A stretch of 64,000 nt of DNA from Chamaelirium japonicum (GCA_947650365.1 OX393549.1:84303362-84367361), one strand, 5' to 3'; positions 11,166-23,476 are shown, numbered from the stretch's first letter. The notes: generated by a model not told the origin, from the letters alone. Made by a program: numbers and translations.

Positions 11166-12868
11166 TTGATTAGGAGGAAATTTTTTGGTAATAAATAATA
11201 ATACTTGATAAGTATTTTGGAACTCCACAACAAGTACTTCATTTCGTTTGAAGTATAGGCTATGGTGCAAAGTATTATGAATAGCTGTGGAATTTCTTTT
11301 ACTAAAAAGAGTCTTTCAAAATTCCAGAGAAACTGAGGTATGGTACATAATACCTTTTGGCAAGGATTTTGAAGTTCCAAAGCAATCTTTCGGTTTGAAG
11401 CATATGCCATGATGCAAAGTATTCATACCCCCTGATATAAATCAGCAGTTTTGGGTCCTTACTTCCATCCTTTTACACATGTTTCCATTTTACCCTTCAA
11501 CATATATATTAATCCATACCCAGTATTTTGAATCCTATGTCATGAAAACAAACAAAAGGGCTAGGATTGTAATATGCCATTTTTACCCTTCCCGTTCTAT
11601 CCCTACATAAATCACAAATATCATCCAAGAATATTACCCTTTTGCCACTAATCAATTGAGTCTTATTTATCCATTTAAAAAAACCAAGGGCTATTATGGG
11701 AATAAATCCCACTAACTCATTCTTCCTTCCATCGTACTTTTTGTTTTCCATTTTGCCCTTCCATCCCTTCTCTTTTCTTCTCTTATCCATTAAAAAAACA
11801 AGGGCTATAATAGGAAGGGTAATCCCACTAATCCACTAACCCATTTTTCCTTCCATTCTATATTTTGTTCCCCATTTTACCCTTCTTAATCCTATGTTTT
11901 AAAACAACATCAAGGGAAATGTTTGGGTAGGGTATGGGCATTGGAACTCTACCCGATTAGCTTTCGAGTATGGGTATAAATACCCCAAACCCATACCCGA
12001 AACCCAATTGCCCCTCTAACTTGAAACCCGACCCCGACCGAAAACAAACGGTACGGGTATGGGTTACATGTACAACTATACTTTCGGGTATGGGTATGGG
12101 TTGTACAAGGGACCTAAAACATATGGTACGAGTATGGGTTACGAATACAAATGTACTTTCAGGTATGGGTATGGGTATGGGTTGTACAAGGGTTTTACAA
12201 GGTTGTCCAAGGTTATGGGCATGGGTTCTACAAGATTTGGGTAAGGTATGGGTATAGGAACTCTACCTGGTAGGGTACGTATGGGTATAGAAACTCTACC
12301 CTATAAACTTTTGGGTATGGATATGGATACCTTAATACTTTTTACAAGGCTTGGGTAAGATATGAGTAAATGAACTCTACCTGATAAATTATCAGGTATG
12401 GGTAAGTCAATACCTATATTTGACACGATTGTCTCTATAACTTGTGTAGATAATACAGTATGACATATATATAGTGTACATATAGAAAATATTTGGATCC
12501 TATGTCATTAAAACAAAAGCAAGTAAGGTAATGTTGCATTTTTGCACTTTCCATTGTAGCCCTACAAAAATTATCAATATGCCCCTATCATTATTTCATG
12601 TGTCCATACCTTATACTAAAATGACTATTTTTAATTTGTGTACATGTAAAAGGGTCCATAGATCAGCAACTGTTGCACATGCAACGCACATGCAACGCAC
12701 ATGCCAATTGCACTAGTATTATTAATACATATGGTATTCCTTTTACGCCAAAATTACAAAAAACTGAGGTATGGTAGAACTCCTAAAACAATGGGGTTTG
12801 GATGAAATACTTGCTTCAAATTTTACTTTGAAACAAACGATCTAAAATTCTAATTTTATTCAAGTGTA
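11166..12868. other. AT-rich repetitive DNA without recognised gene
   Basis: Contains degenerate repeats: a block with AATCCTATGTCAT near 11531 recurs near 12497, and near-duplicate blocks at 11690-11780 and 11800-11880. A possible Helitron-like end, GCACTAG followed by T, lies near 12709-12716. Nothing resembles a protein-coding exon. Confidence 0.4.
11925..12420. repeat. GGGTATGG-rich degenerate repeat
   Basis: Many copies of GGGTATGGGT and its complement, with 'GGAACTCTACC' recurring three or more times. The composition is similar to hAT subterminal regions, but I could not find clear ends or a target duplication. Confidence 0.5.
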
Positions 12869-12873
12869 TATTC

Positions 12874-14439
12874 TGATGGTCCATGAAAAATATCAGCAGC
12901 AACGGCCGGACCAAGTGAAGGCCGGAAGGGTGGAGCAGTGGGCTCACTGGAAAGAAAGAAGTCGTTTTCGAGATGCAGAAGGAGTCCGCCCCAGGAAACA
13001 CTTCCTTAGAGCTCGCCCAAAGCTTACAATAGCGGATCGTTGTGTCCCTTGGATAGAGGCCGCCTGTGGCCGTGGCTCACAGCCCGCCCAGGGCTGACCG
13101 TAACCGCCTGCGACCAGCTCGCACGTGGTAGAGGTCGCCAGTGGCTGGCACTCGTAGCCCACCCAGGGCTTGCAGTAGCGGATCGTTGTGTCCCTTGGAC
13201 AGAGGCCGCCTGTGGCCGTGGCTCACAACCCGCCCAGGGCTAACCCTCACCGCCTGCAACCATCTCGCACGTGGTAGAGGTAGCCCAGTGGCTGGTGCTC
13301 GTAGCCCGCCCAGGGCTTGCAGTAGTGAATCGTTGCGCCCCTTGGACAGAGGCCGCCTGTGGTCGTGGCTCACAGTCCGCCCATGGCTGACCCTGACTGC
13401 CTGCGACTAGCTCGCACGTGGTAGAGGTAGTCCAGTGACTGGTGCTCGTAGCCCGCTTAGGACTTGCAGTAGCGGATCGTTGCGTCCCGTGGACAGAACG
13501 GCGTCTCCCTCGAGGCCTCATTAATGAGACACTGAGTCTAAGCTCTCTATGCAGCTCGCCAGCTGGAGAGAGTATCTCGATCACCGCCCGTAACCCGACG
13601 GGAGCATAGCTCTAGCCCACACGTGCAGAGATCGCCCCTTTTACTAATAGAAAACTTAGAATGATATCTACGAACACCCACAGCTCGCTCAGGAGCTCAT
13701 CAAACCCGACACCCACAGCTCGTTCAGGAGCTCGCCTAATCGTGCAAACGCCAAGGAGCTCGCCTATTAACAATAAGAAGAAGTAGGCGGATCAACGACA
13801 CCAATGGGGTCTCCACAGAGTTCGCCCGCAGCTCGCTCAGAAGCTCGCCTGATCATGCAACGGCCACAGAGTCCGCCTATTGAGGGTAGGAAAGGTTCTG
13901 AAGGTTCATCCCCCCGACCAAGGAGCCCGCCCTCTTTCCCACAGAGGTCGCCCACAGTAAGGCGGTATCGAATCGACAGATGTCATCACCCCCGTGGAGC
14001 TACGTGGACGATTGCAGTCCACGGAAGCCGACAAAAAGTCGGTCTAGGACCTCCCAGACTAGAGCTTTCCAGAATCTTCACCTGGCAAGGGCAAGACTGG
14101 TGCATCCCTCTTTTGCCACCGCCTGACAGCCTAAACGACAAGGGCCATGAAGAGCCCATGTGGGATGGCACATGGGGGGATAGAAAGTGCGGGAAGACAC
14201 CGCCACATGTCAACCTCTGACGGCCTGCAAAAGGCTATAAAGGTACGACCCCCGACTCCAAAGTACAGGTTCGAAACTCAAAAACCAAAAACATTTCCCG
14301 ACTACTACAGCTCTCCCTTGCCCGTACCTTGACTGACTTGAGCGTCGAAGGGTTTGCGCTCCTAAGGGAGCCAGCCGTTCTCATGCTTTCTCTGTCTTGC
14401 AGGACGACCACACGAGCCAGCTAAAAATATCCCCCAACA
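12874..14439 (+). mobile_element. Solo LTR, Gypsy-type
   Basis: Starts TGATGGTCC, ends CCCCCAACA, and is flanked by the exact 5-bp duplication TATTC (12869-12873 and 14440-14444). It is 1566 bp with no interior or second LTR, so it probably arose by recombination between LTRs. A TATA-like CTATAAAGG lies near 14234. The downstream TTGACTGACTTGAGCGTCG (about 14330) resembles the R-U5 region common in plant Gypsy LTRs. It carries 147-bp tandem repeats. If Cactin continues to the left it lies in that gene's third intron. Confidence 0.85.
13031..13500. repeat. Tandem repeat, 146-147 bp unit, over three copies
   Basis: AGCGGATCGTTG-type starts occur at 13031, 13177, 13324 and 13471, spaced 146, 147 and 147 bp. 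The units share blocks such as AGAGGCCGCCTGTGG and CTCGCACGTGGTAGAGGT. The array is GC-rich and lies wholly within the solo LTR. Confidence 0.9.
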
Positions 14440-14444
14440 TATTC

Positions 14445-15177
14445 AACAAGGAAAAATAATGTCTCACTTTTTATTTGAATTAGTTTCATTTGAAAACAAA
14501 TGAACCCACAGTGATTCCATGATGAAGACCATTTCTTACCCTGCCCAAGTTCCTAACTGTTGTAAGACATAAAAGAACCATCTAAAAGTACTATCAAGGA
14601 GTTAAAAATGGCGCCAATTAAGTCAAAGAGCTCTTAGCAGCTAAAGACATTTGCCTAAGTACTGCACAAATAAGCTTACTAAATACTTAAAAGAAAGGTC
14701 AATAAAAAGGAATACGCTTCACTGAGCAATCTTCAGAAAGGAAGGTTGAGAATGGAAAAAATGAAGAAAAAAAACATATAGAAAAAATATAGATAACATA
14801 TTATATCCTTGCCCAATAAAACAAGAAAAGTAAATTGCAATTATCTGCTCTCAATTGAGGAACAAATTTCTCAAGTTAGATACCAATATGTATGAATCAA
14901 AGAGTACATGCTTTCAAAAGAATTTATTCAAGCTAAGAAAATCACAAAACTAAGATGATAGCAAGAAAAAGCAGACTTAAAGGAGATGAAAGAAAAATCC
15001 TAAAAACATAGAAATATACATTTTGTACATGCAGGCTATGCAGCATCCTGTAGAAATATATAAAGGAAGTTAATAAGAAACTTGATTACGAGAAGGCACT
15101 ACACTAACTTCTTTTACAGAGCTGATACCATAGAAACAGAAGAAGAGTTTATGTTGTCAAATGATATCATTACATAC
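14445..15177. other. AT-rich DNA downstream of Cactin exon 3
   Basis: Low-complexity A-rich sequence, consistent with intron. I looked on the minus strand for the next Cactin exon, which in relatives begins near AEIEKVKKRREE, and did not find it. Confidence 0.5.
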
Positions 15178-18100
15178 CATCCTTTCTCTTTGTCTCTTCT
15201 TCTCGGTTTTGAGGGATATGTCGAGAGGTTGGCCATGAGCAACATCGCGCTCTATCTTCTTCCGCCAAACAAACCTGCCAAACAGTTAGAAAATCATAAA
15301 GTATTAAAAACACAGGGCATGCATCGCAGTCATGTTCTAAAGAAAACCTGTTAACCAGTGCTAATTGATACATAAAATGGGGGCCATGAATGACATTCAA
15401 AAGGGAGGACTCTGATAACAACTACAAACAAGAATGAATAAGTAATGACTAAGTTCAAAATTAGGAAGATCATCTGCTTTGGTATTATCCCAATGAATGT
15501 CATTTTCAGAAAATTTAAATGTAGCTTCCCTGATTGAAGACTATCCCAACAGAAGGTGAATGTGCCTTCACATAAATAACTTTGGGCACGTGTGTCACGC
15601 GCAAAGGGGAGACGTGGTGAAGGTCACCATGGAGACAACGCGAGTATTCACATGCACAATTATTCGGATTCCGCAATATTCCATGATGTTATTACAACCT
15701 TAGTACCTTCAAAAGTATTTTTTACCAAAAGAAAAGGAAAAGTACTAGAATTATTTCAAGCCATCCATCTACACCGGCACTCCTCGAATCATCCTTAGAA
15801 ACCTTGTCATGAGGCCAAAGAAAAGCAATAAATGCAGCAAATGTTTTCAAAGTGCAGATTATGAAAATCAATGTCCAAGATATGCACAAAGTCAAAGTTA
15901 CACTACTAGACTCTGAAGGACAATTGCCATATATTTGTAAAAAACAAAACCCATATTAATTTTGAAATATTAGGGTCTCTCGGAGTGTGACAAGAGAACA
16001 CTAAGCAGCACGGAAGCACGAACTCCAATTGTCTTTACCTCAAAGACACAAAGCAAGACTACACGAATTATCAGATTATGTTGTTAGATGTCGAATAGTT
16101 CCCTCGCCTCTCCTATAGCAAACAAAGTAACAAGCACCTAGAGAAGTCACTACAAGTGTGTAAAAGCGACTCATCATACAAGGATTGACATTGAGAAAGC
16201 TAAAGCACAGGAGAGAATTTTTACATGGAAACCCTTGTAGGAAAAACCACATCGAGCCTTGCTCAAGTGCACTAAATTGACTAGTAACAGGTACAACTGT
16301 ACAAGGTACAGAGTCCTGAGAATCATCCCTATCGTCTACGGCAAACACAATCCGAACCCTCAGCAGTTGCTTCCCACACACTATCGTCCACTTCACACGC
16401 ACCATCGCCTCAGCTCGGTAATCTTGTGGTAGACTGGTAGTTGAAAGGCCCTTTTCTTTTGAATCAAATGCTAGAATATTCCCTAGCCTTAGGGACGGAC
16501 TCCAATTGTTAATTGATCAACTGATCCTTTTTTGCTTTGCTTGAGGTTTCTCTTCTGGCAGAGAATGAATGTTAACTACCTAGGGAAGACAGTTTGCAAA
16601 AACATCATTTTGTTTAGCAAAGAAAGCTGCTCTGCCCCAGGTTGATAAAGATAGTGGGAAGAAAGATTAGCTATAGAAGAAGTTGAAAGTAGCCTTTTTC
16701 CAGACGCACAAGTCTTCCATCTCTCTCTGGGAAGACCCTACCTGACTTGACCCTTCCCCTCGCCTTCTGGCTCACCTCTTTGATTAGACCTTTTGAAAGA
16801 AGCCCAAAAAAGGAAAGAGCACAACTAGGGTGACGCACTTCCAAGAGCATAGAAAACAAAGCACTTGACCACGGACTAGACTTGATGCAGGGAGGAATGA
16901 ATCTAGTTGGCATGGTAGGCATTGTGCACGAGGTACCCTTTTATTTGAAAAATATTGGTATATTACCCTTTTCTTATAATTGGTCCACATCTAACATTAT
17001 GCTTCATTTACCCCGACAAAAGTGATGTGACATCAGAATTCGGACTTGCTTTTGAAGCAGTCGGTAATATGGATAGGATGATTCTAATTTATGGAGGAAG
17101 ATTTTTGCTCTCAAGAGAGAGATCCAGCCCGAAACTATGTGATTTATGTCCCATTAACCAATGGCACAAGCAGCTTCCCTTCTGGTGTCCCAACCAACTC
17201 CTTGAAAGATGAGGTCCGAAAAGCATAGGTCTCAACTAGGATAGATATCAAGGAAGAAAGATATTAACCGTCAATGTCATAGTCACCATTCCTCTTTCAT
17301 CATGGAAGAAAGGAAAAGAGAATCGTGTGAGAGCGAGAAGCGGAAGTCAAAAAGGAAGGGAAGGACGAAGTTGACTTGAAAGCACGACACCAACTCCATG
17401 CATGATGCCTAACTAGTCATTGTAGTCAATAACGGATCTCTGACGTCCGAGACAAAAAGCGCACCAAGATCGGTAAATATAAACTAACTTTTTTCCCAAA
17501 AAAGAGGACAATTTTGTATCCTAAAGAAAAATCTACAAACAAATTCAGGCTTTCTATGAATAAGAAAAGGCGGTCAAGTTAAGTCCTCTCTATATATATA
17601 TCATTCCAAAGGAATGGGAACTTCAAAGACCTTTTGCGCTACTTTGCTTCCATTTGTTCGATCTAAAGAAGAATGACCTGTGACGGGGCCTACCAAATGT
17701 TGTCGAACCGGGTATGAATCATGCTCATCCAGCCTTTATGTCAAGTTATTTCTTTTGTTGACGCAGCATGATAAATCGTAAAGAATTTTTCTATGTTTTA
17801 CTCGTTACTTACTTGACATTATAGGCTCATATAAATTCATAAGTGTTTCATTGCTTTACTTTCCTAATCCATACCACGAATAACAAGATTATGCATGTGT
17901 GATGCACGAGTGGGAAGACGGATGAGAACATGGAAGAGGAGGGGGGGTAGAGAGAGAGAGAGACAACGGAGACATTGTGGGGGGCATTATGGAAAAAGAT
18001 TGTGAGGTATGGTACCTTCCCTCTGCGGTCTTATGGAAAGAGATTGTGTGGACCTTCCCTTTTTTAAACCAACAAAAGAATTAAAAAATGTTTCCTCCAT

Positions 18101-19741
18101 TTGTATGGACAATCCTTTTTTTTTTGCTTGAAATTATTTGCCCTTGAAAATACCACAAAACTCCCAATATTGTTTACATAATATTATTGTGTTTGGCTGG
18201 AGCTCAAGGTAGCAGTGGATATTGCTTTGGTTTGTGTCATAAGGACCTTTTTTATACATTAGGGATATGAAGGGATTCTTATTTTATGTAAATATGATCT
18301 TGCTACTTAATTAGGTTCTTGGTTTGTCTACAACTAGTGTTGGTGCATGGCATGATGAAGCATAAGATGTATTTTTTAGGTTTTGTCCACTCTGTTATTA
18401 TGGGTATTACGCCATTAACATTCATTTTTTGTTTAAGGTTTCTTTGATTTTCTTAATGGTGCTTATGTTTTACTTTCTTCTTACCGTGATGCATGACATG
18501 AAGAATAACTTGTCTTCTCACTTTTTTTCCTTTTTTTTTTTCATTTACCAATTTCTGGTACAATTAAGTTAATGGGGTTTATTTCTATATCTAGGGATTT
18601 CCTTGGTTTCCTTTAATTAGTGTTCATTAATACCTCATGTGTCAAATGACTCAAATTTCCTCCTATGTGATCATACAAGGTACAAAAACTCTTTATCCCC
18701 ATGTTGTATAATAGGCCCGAAAAAGGTCAAAATATCACGAAATTTCAATGAAATATCTCTTTTTTTCCCCTTTCGAAAGATCAGTCGAAACCAATTTTTC
18801 CAACTTTTCATGCAAGGACATGATGCCTCAAAGGCATGCATTTTCTAATGGTTCTTTTGTTTCTTCTATGATTGCTAAAATTGGGTTTCCATGCCACATA
18901 TCGCCTGTGCTATACTTATTTTCCTTCAACATGTGATTCCAAGTGTTTAATATATGGAGTTTTTTTTATGATAGTCGGTATGATGACTTGCATACTCATA
19001 TTTTTTGCTTGATTATCCATGTTCCGACCGCCATAATGAGGTTTTGTTCACATTACCATGTACCCTTATTTCCCTAATTCATTATATCATTGCCATCATG
19101 AGGTTTTTATCAGCGAACCAAGGAAAACGATGAATTAATATCCTTCAATACTTCAAAATTTGAAAGAAGCATCAAAGCCAAGACTAAATCGGGGCCTTTG
19201 GTGTGTGAAGATATAAACCATCTCTACCCAAACTAATGTAATGATAATCTTGAACTCACTTCTCAGTAAGGTTTGAGTCGCCGAAGGGGTTCGAATCGTT
19301 GGAGTAACCAGAAACAGCTTGCACTTTAAGTTTCTTGGCAACCTTCACAGCCTGAGATAGAACAAGAAATGATCTTGAGATCACCAACAACAAACCCTAG
19401 AGAGAGCAGGAGGCCTCGAGCAAAGGAAGGGAGAGACACTGTACTTTCTTCTGCGCTTTCTTGGACATGTACTCCAGTATCGCTTCCTCCGTGATCTCTC
19501 TAGACCTCTTCCCGCGCCTCCCGCGGCGGTCCTCGGAACCGGAATCCGAGGAGCCGCCGCTGTCGCGCGAGCTGCTCCGGCGGCTGCTGCTCCTCCGCCG
19601 CCGAGTGCTTCCATGGTCGCTGCGGTGGCTTCGGGACGATGAGCTCCTTCTCCTTGGAGGGGACTCCGACGCCGTGCCGGGTTCATCTGATTCCGATTGG
19701 GACGGGTTCTGCTCCGTTGCTCTCCGGGTTTCGCTACCCAT
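15178..19741 (-). CDS. CTN: Cactin, first three exons (partial gene)
   Basis: Exons on the minus strand: 19741-19445 (99 codons), 19351-19260, 15274-15178. All splice sites are GT-AG and phases agree. Exon 1 starts MGSETRRATEQ and encodes a Ser/Arg/Asp-rich nuclear region, then EEAILEYMSKKAQKK. Exon 2 gives AVKVAKKLKVQAVSGYSNDS and the hallmark NPFGDSNLTE. Exon 3 gives FVWRKKIERDVAHGQPLDIS and EKKRQRERM. These match the N-terminal third of plant Cactin, a conserved nuclear protein of late spliceosomes. Relatives are several hundred residues longer; the central and C-terminal exons are not in 1-15177 as far as I can see. Either intron 3 exceeds 15 kb and runs off the window, or the copy is truncated. 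It is head to head with the TDRD3-like gene. Confidence 0.88.
15275..19259. other. Cactin intron 2 (about 4 kb)
   Basis: Bounded by GT at 19259 and AG at 15275 on the minus strand. No coding exon was seen. The segment 16550-17720 differs in style from its neighbours (balanced composition, organelle-like), see findings. The rest is AT-rich with T-runs near 18115 and 18530. Confidence 0.75.
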
Positions 19742-19820
19742 TTCTCGAATCGGCTAACTGAAGTGTGAGAGAGATTTCGAATCCAATCACAGCGTTTTTG
19801 CGTTGCCTGCCGGTCCGGGC

Positions 19821-19853
19821 TAGGGGTGGGACTTGGGCGGGTCTGACCCGAAC
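19821..19853 (+). mobile_element. Truncated hAT end
   Basis: These 33 bases equal the first 33 bases of the complete small hAT at 40472-41062 (start TAGGGGTGGGACTTGGGC). The match stops one base before the Helitron 5' end at 19855; no matching right half is found beyond the Helitron array. Confidence 0.8.
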
Positions 19854-19854
19854 A

Positions 19855-20408
19855 TCTATATAAGAAGAGGCGTCGGTTTTGTACCAACTAGACAAAACGA
19901 ACTAAAAGACTGACTAGGACAAGCTGACTGGACAAAAATGAACCAAATAGACTATTTGTTCAAAAATCAACGCTCGATCTTTATTTTTCCGTCAACCAAC
20001 TCCCTCCCCTTGGTTTCAAATCCTAACCCATTTAAACTACACTAAACCCCTAAAATCGTGACCAGTTTAAACTGCACTAAATATGTTTGTTCATCCCGTG
20101 ATCGTTGTTCGCATCAATGGCTATAAACCCGCATGCTGAAATTTTGGCCGTCCCAACCATCGGATTGATCTCAAGAAATCCGTTCGAACAGAAACAGCTG
20201 ATTGATCGATTATAGGGGGAGGGGGAGGGGGAGGGGGAGTTGGTCGCGACGAAGCGCCCACTTCATGCCAATCGGCACAGGCGAGAAAATGGTTGTCCCT
20301 ATTTAATGCCGGTGTTGTCGTCGAAAGAGTTTTGTTACCGAAGGCGTTCAGGTGTGTTGCCGCCGAAGGCGGTCCGCTGTAGTGCCGACAGGCACGGGCA
20401 TGCACTAG
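19855..20408 (+). mobile_element. Non-autonomous Helitron 1
   Basis: The 5' end is TCTATATAA, followed by GGTTTTGTACCAACTAGACA. The 3' end is a short hairpin GTGCC-GACA-GGCAC, then GGGCATGCA and CTAG followed by T. A 5' TC and a 3' CTRR preceded by a hairpin are Helitron hallmarks, and no target duplication is expected. 554 bp, no Rep/helicase frame. Contains four G5 runs at 20215-20237. Confidence 0.75.
20215..20237 (+). other. Potential G-quadruplex (four G5 runs)
   Basis: Four consecutive GGGGG runs, each separated by a single A, an ideal intramolecular quadruplex pattern. It lies inside Helitron 1, upstream of Cactin. Confidence 0.6.
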
Positions 20409-21651
20409 TCTATATAACATGGCACAGCGGTTTTGTGTTGACTAGGACAAAATGAAACCAAAAGCTGACTAGACAAAAAGAAACAAGCTGACTAGACAAA
20501 AATAAGCAAATCCGACCGTCAATCAAGATTCAATTATTCACTTTTATATTTTATAATTTTATAATTTTAGAAAAAAAAGGAAGATCATATAGAGGGATGA
20601 GAGAGAAAGAGAGAGAGTGAGAGCAAATCCCATAAATTATTATCTTGCATTGCCATTCAACGTGCAAAGAAAAAGATAGAAAGAGTGTATCTCATATTAA
20701 ATGATTATTACCATATTAGCTCCCTTTGTTGGTTGTGCATAAATCTCATTAATACCATATTAGCATACTAGCAAGGAAGATCATAAGGAGGGATGAGAGA
20801 GAGAAAGCAAAATCCCATAAGTTGATCTTTTGCATGGCTTCAACATACAAAGAGAGAGGTAGAGAGAGTATCTCATATTAAATGATTATTACCATATTAA
20901 CTCCCTCTCTTGGTTGTGCATAAATTACATTAATACCATATTAGCATACTAGCAGGAAGGTCATAAAAGGGATGAGAGAGAGAGAGAGAGAATCCCATAA
21001 ATCTCTTAGCCATGCAAACCATATTAGCCCCTAACAACCCAATGGTGCAATGGAAGCCGTTCGATTATGCTTGCTTATATGCATAGACCACATCAATGAA
21101 CCTATCATCCAGCCATGGTTGTCGGGTTCAGAGAAAGCGACCAACGCTAATCTCCTCCATGGCTTCGATATCCACCGTCCATCTGTATTAATGGAATGAT
21201 GATCCATGCCGCGCTTCGAGTTTATGTGGGGTCCTGGAATCGATCCCCTATTCGTCGCCGTGAAGTCACGTTATTCGGTACCATCTCCAATCGAACGGAC
21301 TTACGAAGACCACATGCAAATTTATACTCAACTGAACAAAGGTCACCGACAACCCCGCCGTACAATCGCACGAGGGGACGCTCACATGGCAACATCCTAA
21401 ACGTCCAGTATCACAAGGTCCACAACCCGCGACTACACATGAAGAAAGTACCGGTAAGCGACAACATCCCAATAGACTGTCTACACAAACAAAGGACGAG
21501 CGGTCTACATGCTGACTATGATAAAATGGAACAAAAAGCTAACTAGATAAAAAGGAACACTGACTAGACAAAACACTCTGTCTCTCTCTTCCCCCGATCA
21601 CCCTCTCTTCGTCTCTCTCTATCTTCCCCCGGTCTCTCTATATAATAAAGA

Positions 21652-21685
<34 letters not shown>

Positions 21686-22626
21686 CGAATGGGAGAAGGG
21701 ACATGTCTGCATGCATGGCTCGGAGATGGAGATGTGTAGGCTGCTGATCGAGGAAAAAATTTTCAGCACATCCTGCGTACACTACAACCGCGGGGCCCAC
21801 TGCGATTCAAGAGACATGATATAGTCGCCCCCAACACATGGGGGTAGTGGCCCCCAGTACTTGGAGCGTGCTGATAGGCTCTGGGCAATGGTTGTAGCTA
21901 GCGTAATCAGGTTGTGTTGAAAATTTTCCCCATATTCGGTATCTGCTCGGACTAAAGAGAGAATCCTAAGGGGTCTCGAATGAGAGCTGGATGCGAGGAC
22001 TCGGGTTTTTAGATTCACATGCATGGGTTGAGTTGTGTGGAGTTTTTGGACATGCATGGCTGGTTGGGTTTGGATGGTTGGTTTGTATGCGAGTCGCGCA
22101 AGGTTGTAATGGGTAAAAGAGAAAATAAAGAGAAGATAAAGAGAAGATAAAGAGAAGAAAAAGGAAAGGAAGAAATAGAGGATAGAGAAATGGTGTCAGG
22201 CCTGGGTGTTCTCCATGCCACATTCGCAAGCCACCATCATACCGCGTTAAGCTCTGTAGAACGTTCGAGGTTCTCCTATGGTTCGAATCATGCGATGCAC
22301 TGATCTGATGATTTTATTTCTCGATCGAATTCCACAATTATTATTTTTTTCACTAATTTTCAAAAAACCTCCAAACAAGCTGTGCATCCTTCATCGACTC
22401 ACCGTGAAAATATACATCACTTAGTCACGATGCCCATTACCTAGCTGTTGTAGGACGATGTTACCGAAGGCGGTTAGATATGTTGTCGCGCGAATACGAT
22501 GGTGTTGGTGGGGGTGGTGATGCTAGGGGGTGTCTCGCCGTCGAAGGGGGCCCGTTGCAGTGCCGATAGGTGTGTTGCCACCGAAAGTGGCCCGCTGCAG
22601 TGCCGACAGGCACAGGCATGCACTAG
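20409..22626 (+). mobile_element. Non-autonomous Helitron 2
   Basis: Begins TCTATATAACATGGCAC directly after the CTAG of Helitron 1 and shares its 5' block with repeated CTAGACAAAA motifs. Ends with the GTGCC-GACA-GGCAC hairpin, AGGCATGCA and CTAG at 22623-22626. 2218 bp. Its interior holds a tandem repeat (20579-21000), a (GA)n tract near 21655 and no recognisable transposase. Confidence 0.75.
20579..21000. repeat. Tandem repeat, about 180-196 bp unit
   Basis: GGAAG(A/G)TCATA starts recur at 20579, 20775 and 20955. Each unit contains a GAGAGA tract, then ATCTCATATTAAATGATTAT and TTGGTTGTGCATAAAT. Confidence 0.85.
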
Positions 22627-22736
22627 TTCTATATAACAAGGGACGGCGGTTTTGTACTAACTAGACAAAAAAGAACCAAATGCTGACTAGACAAAACGAA
22701 TAAGCGATCATAGTTGTTCCCTCTCTTCTTCCCGAA

Positions 22737-23276
22737 TCTCTCTCTCCCCCATATTTCTCTATCTCTCTCTCTCTCTGTATCTCTCTCTCCCCGGCTCTAT
22801 CTCTCTCCTCTCTCTCCATATCTCTCTCTGCGATTTCTCTCTCTTCTTGGATCTCTCTCTCTCCCCGTATTTCTCTCTCTCAACATATCTCTCTATCCCC
22901 TCGGTTCTCTCTCTCTCCTCTCTCTCCCCGGTTCTCTCTCTCTCTCTCTCTCTCTCCGTTCTCTCTCGGTTTCTCTCTCTCTCCGTGTTTCTCTCTCTAT
23001 CTCTCTGCAATCTCTCTCTTCCCGGATCTCTCTCTCTCCCCCCGTATTTCTCTATCTCCCTTTCTCTCCGTATCTCTCTCTCTCCTGTCTCTTCCCGATC
23101 CTCTCTTTCTCCCTCTCTCGCTCTCTCCATTCTTTCGCGGTCTCTCTCTCTCTCTCCATATTTCTCTCTCCCCCCGACTCTCTCTCTCTCCTCTCTCTCC
23201 GCAATCTCTCTCTCTTCCCGGATCTCTCTCTCTCCGTGTCTATCTTTCTCCCCGGCTCTCTCTCCTTTCTCTCCTT
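22737..23276. repeat. Imperfect CT-rich tract
   Basis: Over 500 bases of TCTCTCTC interrupted by CCCCGG, GTAT and CGAT. Long frames on both strands here are low-complexity artefacts. Confidence 0.9.
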
Positions 23277-23408
23277 GGTTGCAGCCAGTGTTTTTAAAGT
23301 CAGATCAGAAGACGAACCAAAAAGGCATCTGATTCGGTACAAACCGGTGGTTCAACCGTTTGAACCGCATAAAAATATAATTTTTTAAATAGACTCTCTC
23401 CCCATATT

Positions 23409-23409
<1 letters not shown>

Positions 23410-23474
<65 letters not shown>
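23410..23474. repeat. (CT)n microsatellite
   Basis: A nearly perfect CT tract, flanked by two copies of a CCGG-rich repeat with GACCGGAAGGC. Confidence 0.95.

Positions 23475-23476
<2 letters not shown>

Noticed and set aside
13031..13500. Regular direct repeats, considered as a CRISPR array
   Set aside because: Units of 147 bp are contiguous without unique spacers, and the genome is eukaryotic.
13031..14220. GC-rich open frames on both strands that look like coding DNA
   Set aside because: They fall inside a bounded solo LTR and follow its 147-bp tandem repeats; no protein family is evident.
19381..19887. A longer minus-strand frame overlapping Cactin exon 1
   Set aside because: It is a shifted frame of the same exon; the frame starting at 19741 continues into exons 2 and 3 with Cactin motifs.
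22714..23388. Long serine/leucine-rich frame of over 200 codons and its Arg/Glu-rich mirror on the other strand
   Set aside because: Both are translations of an imperfect (CT)n tract; no non-repetitive protein sequence is present.
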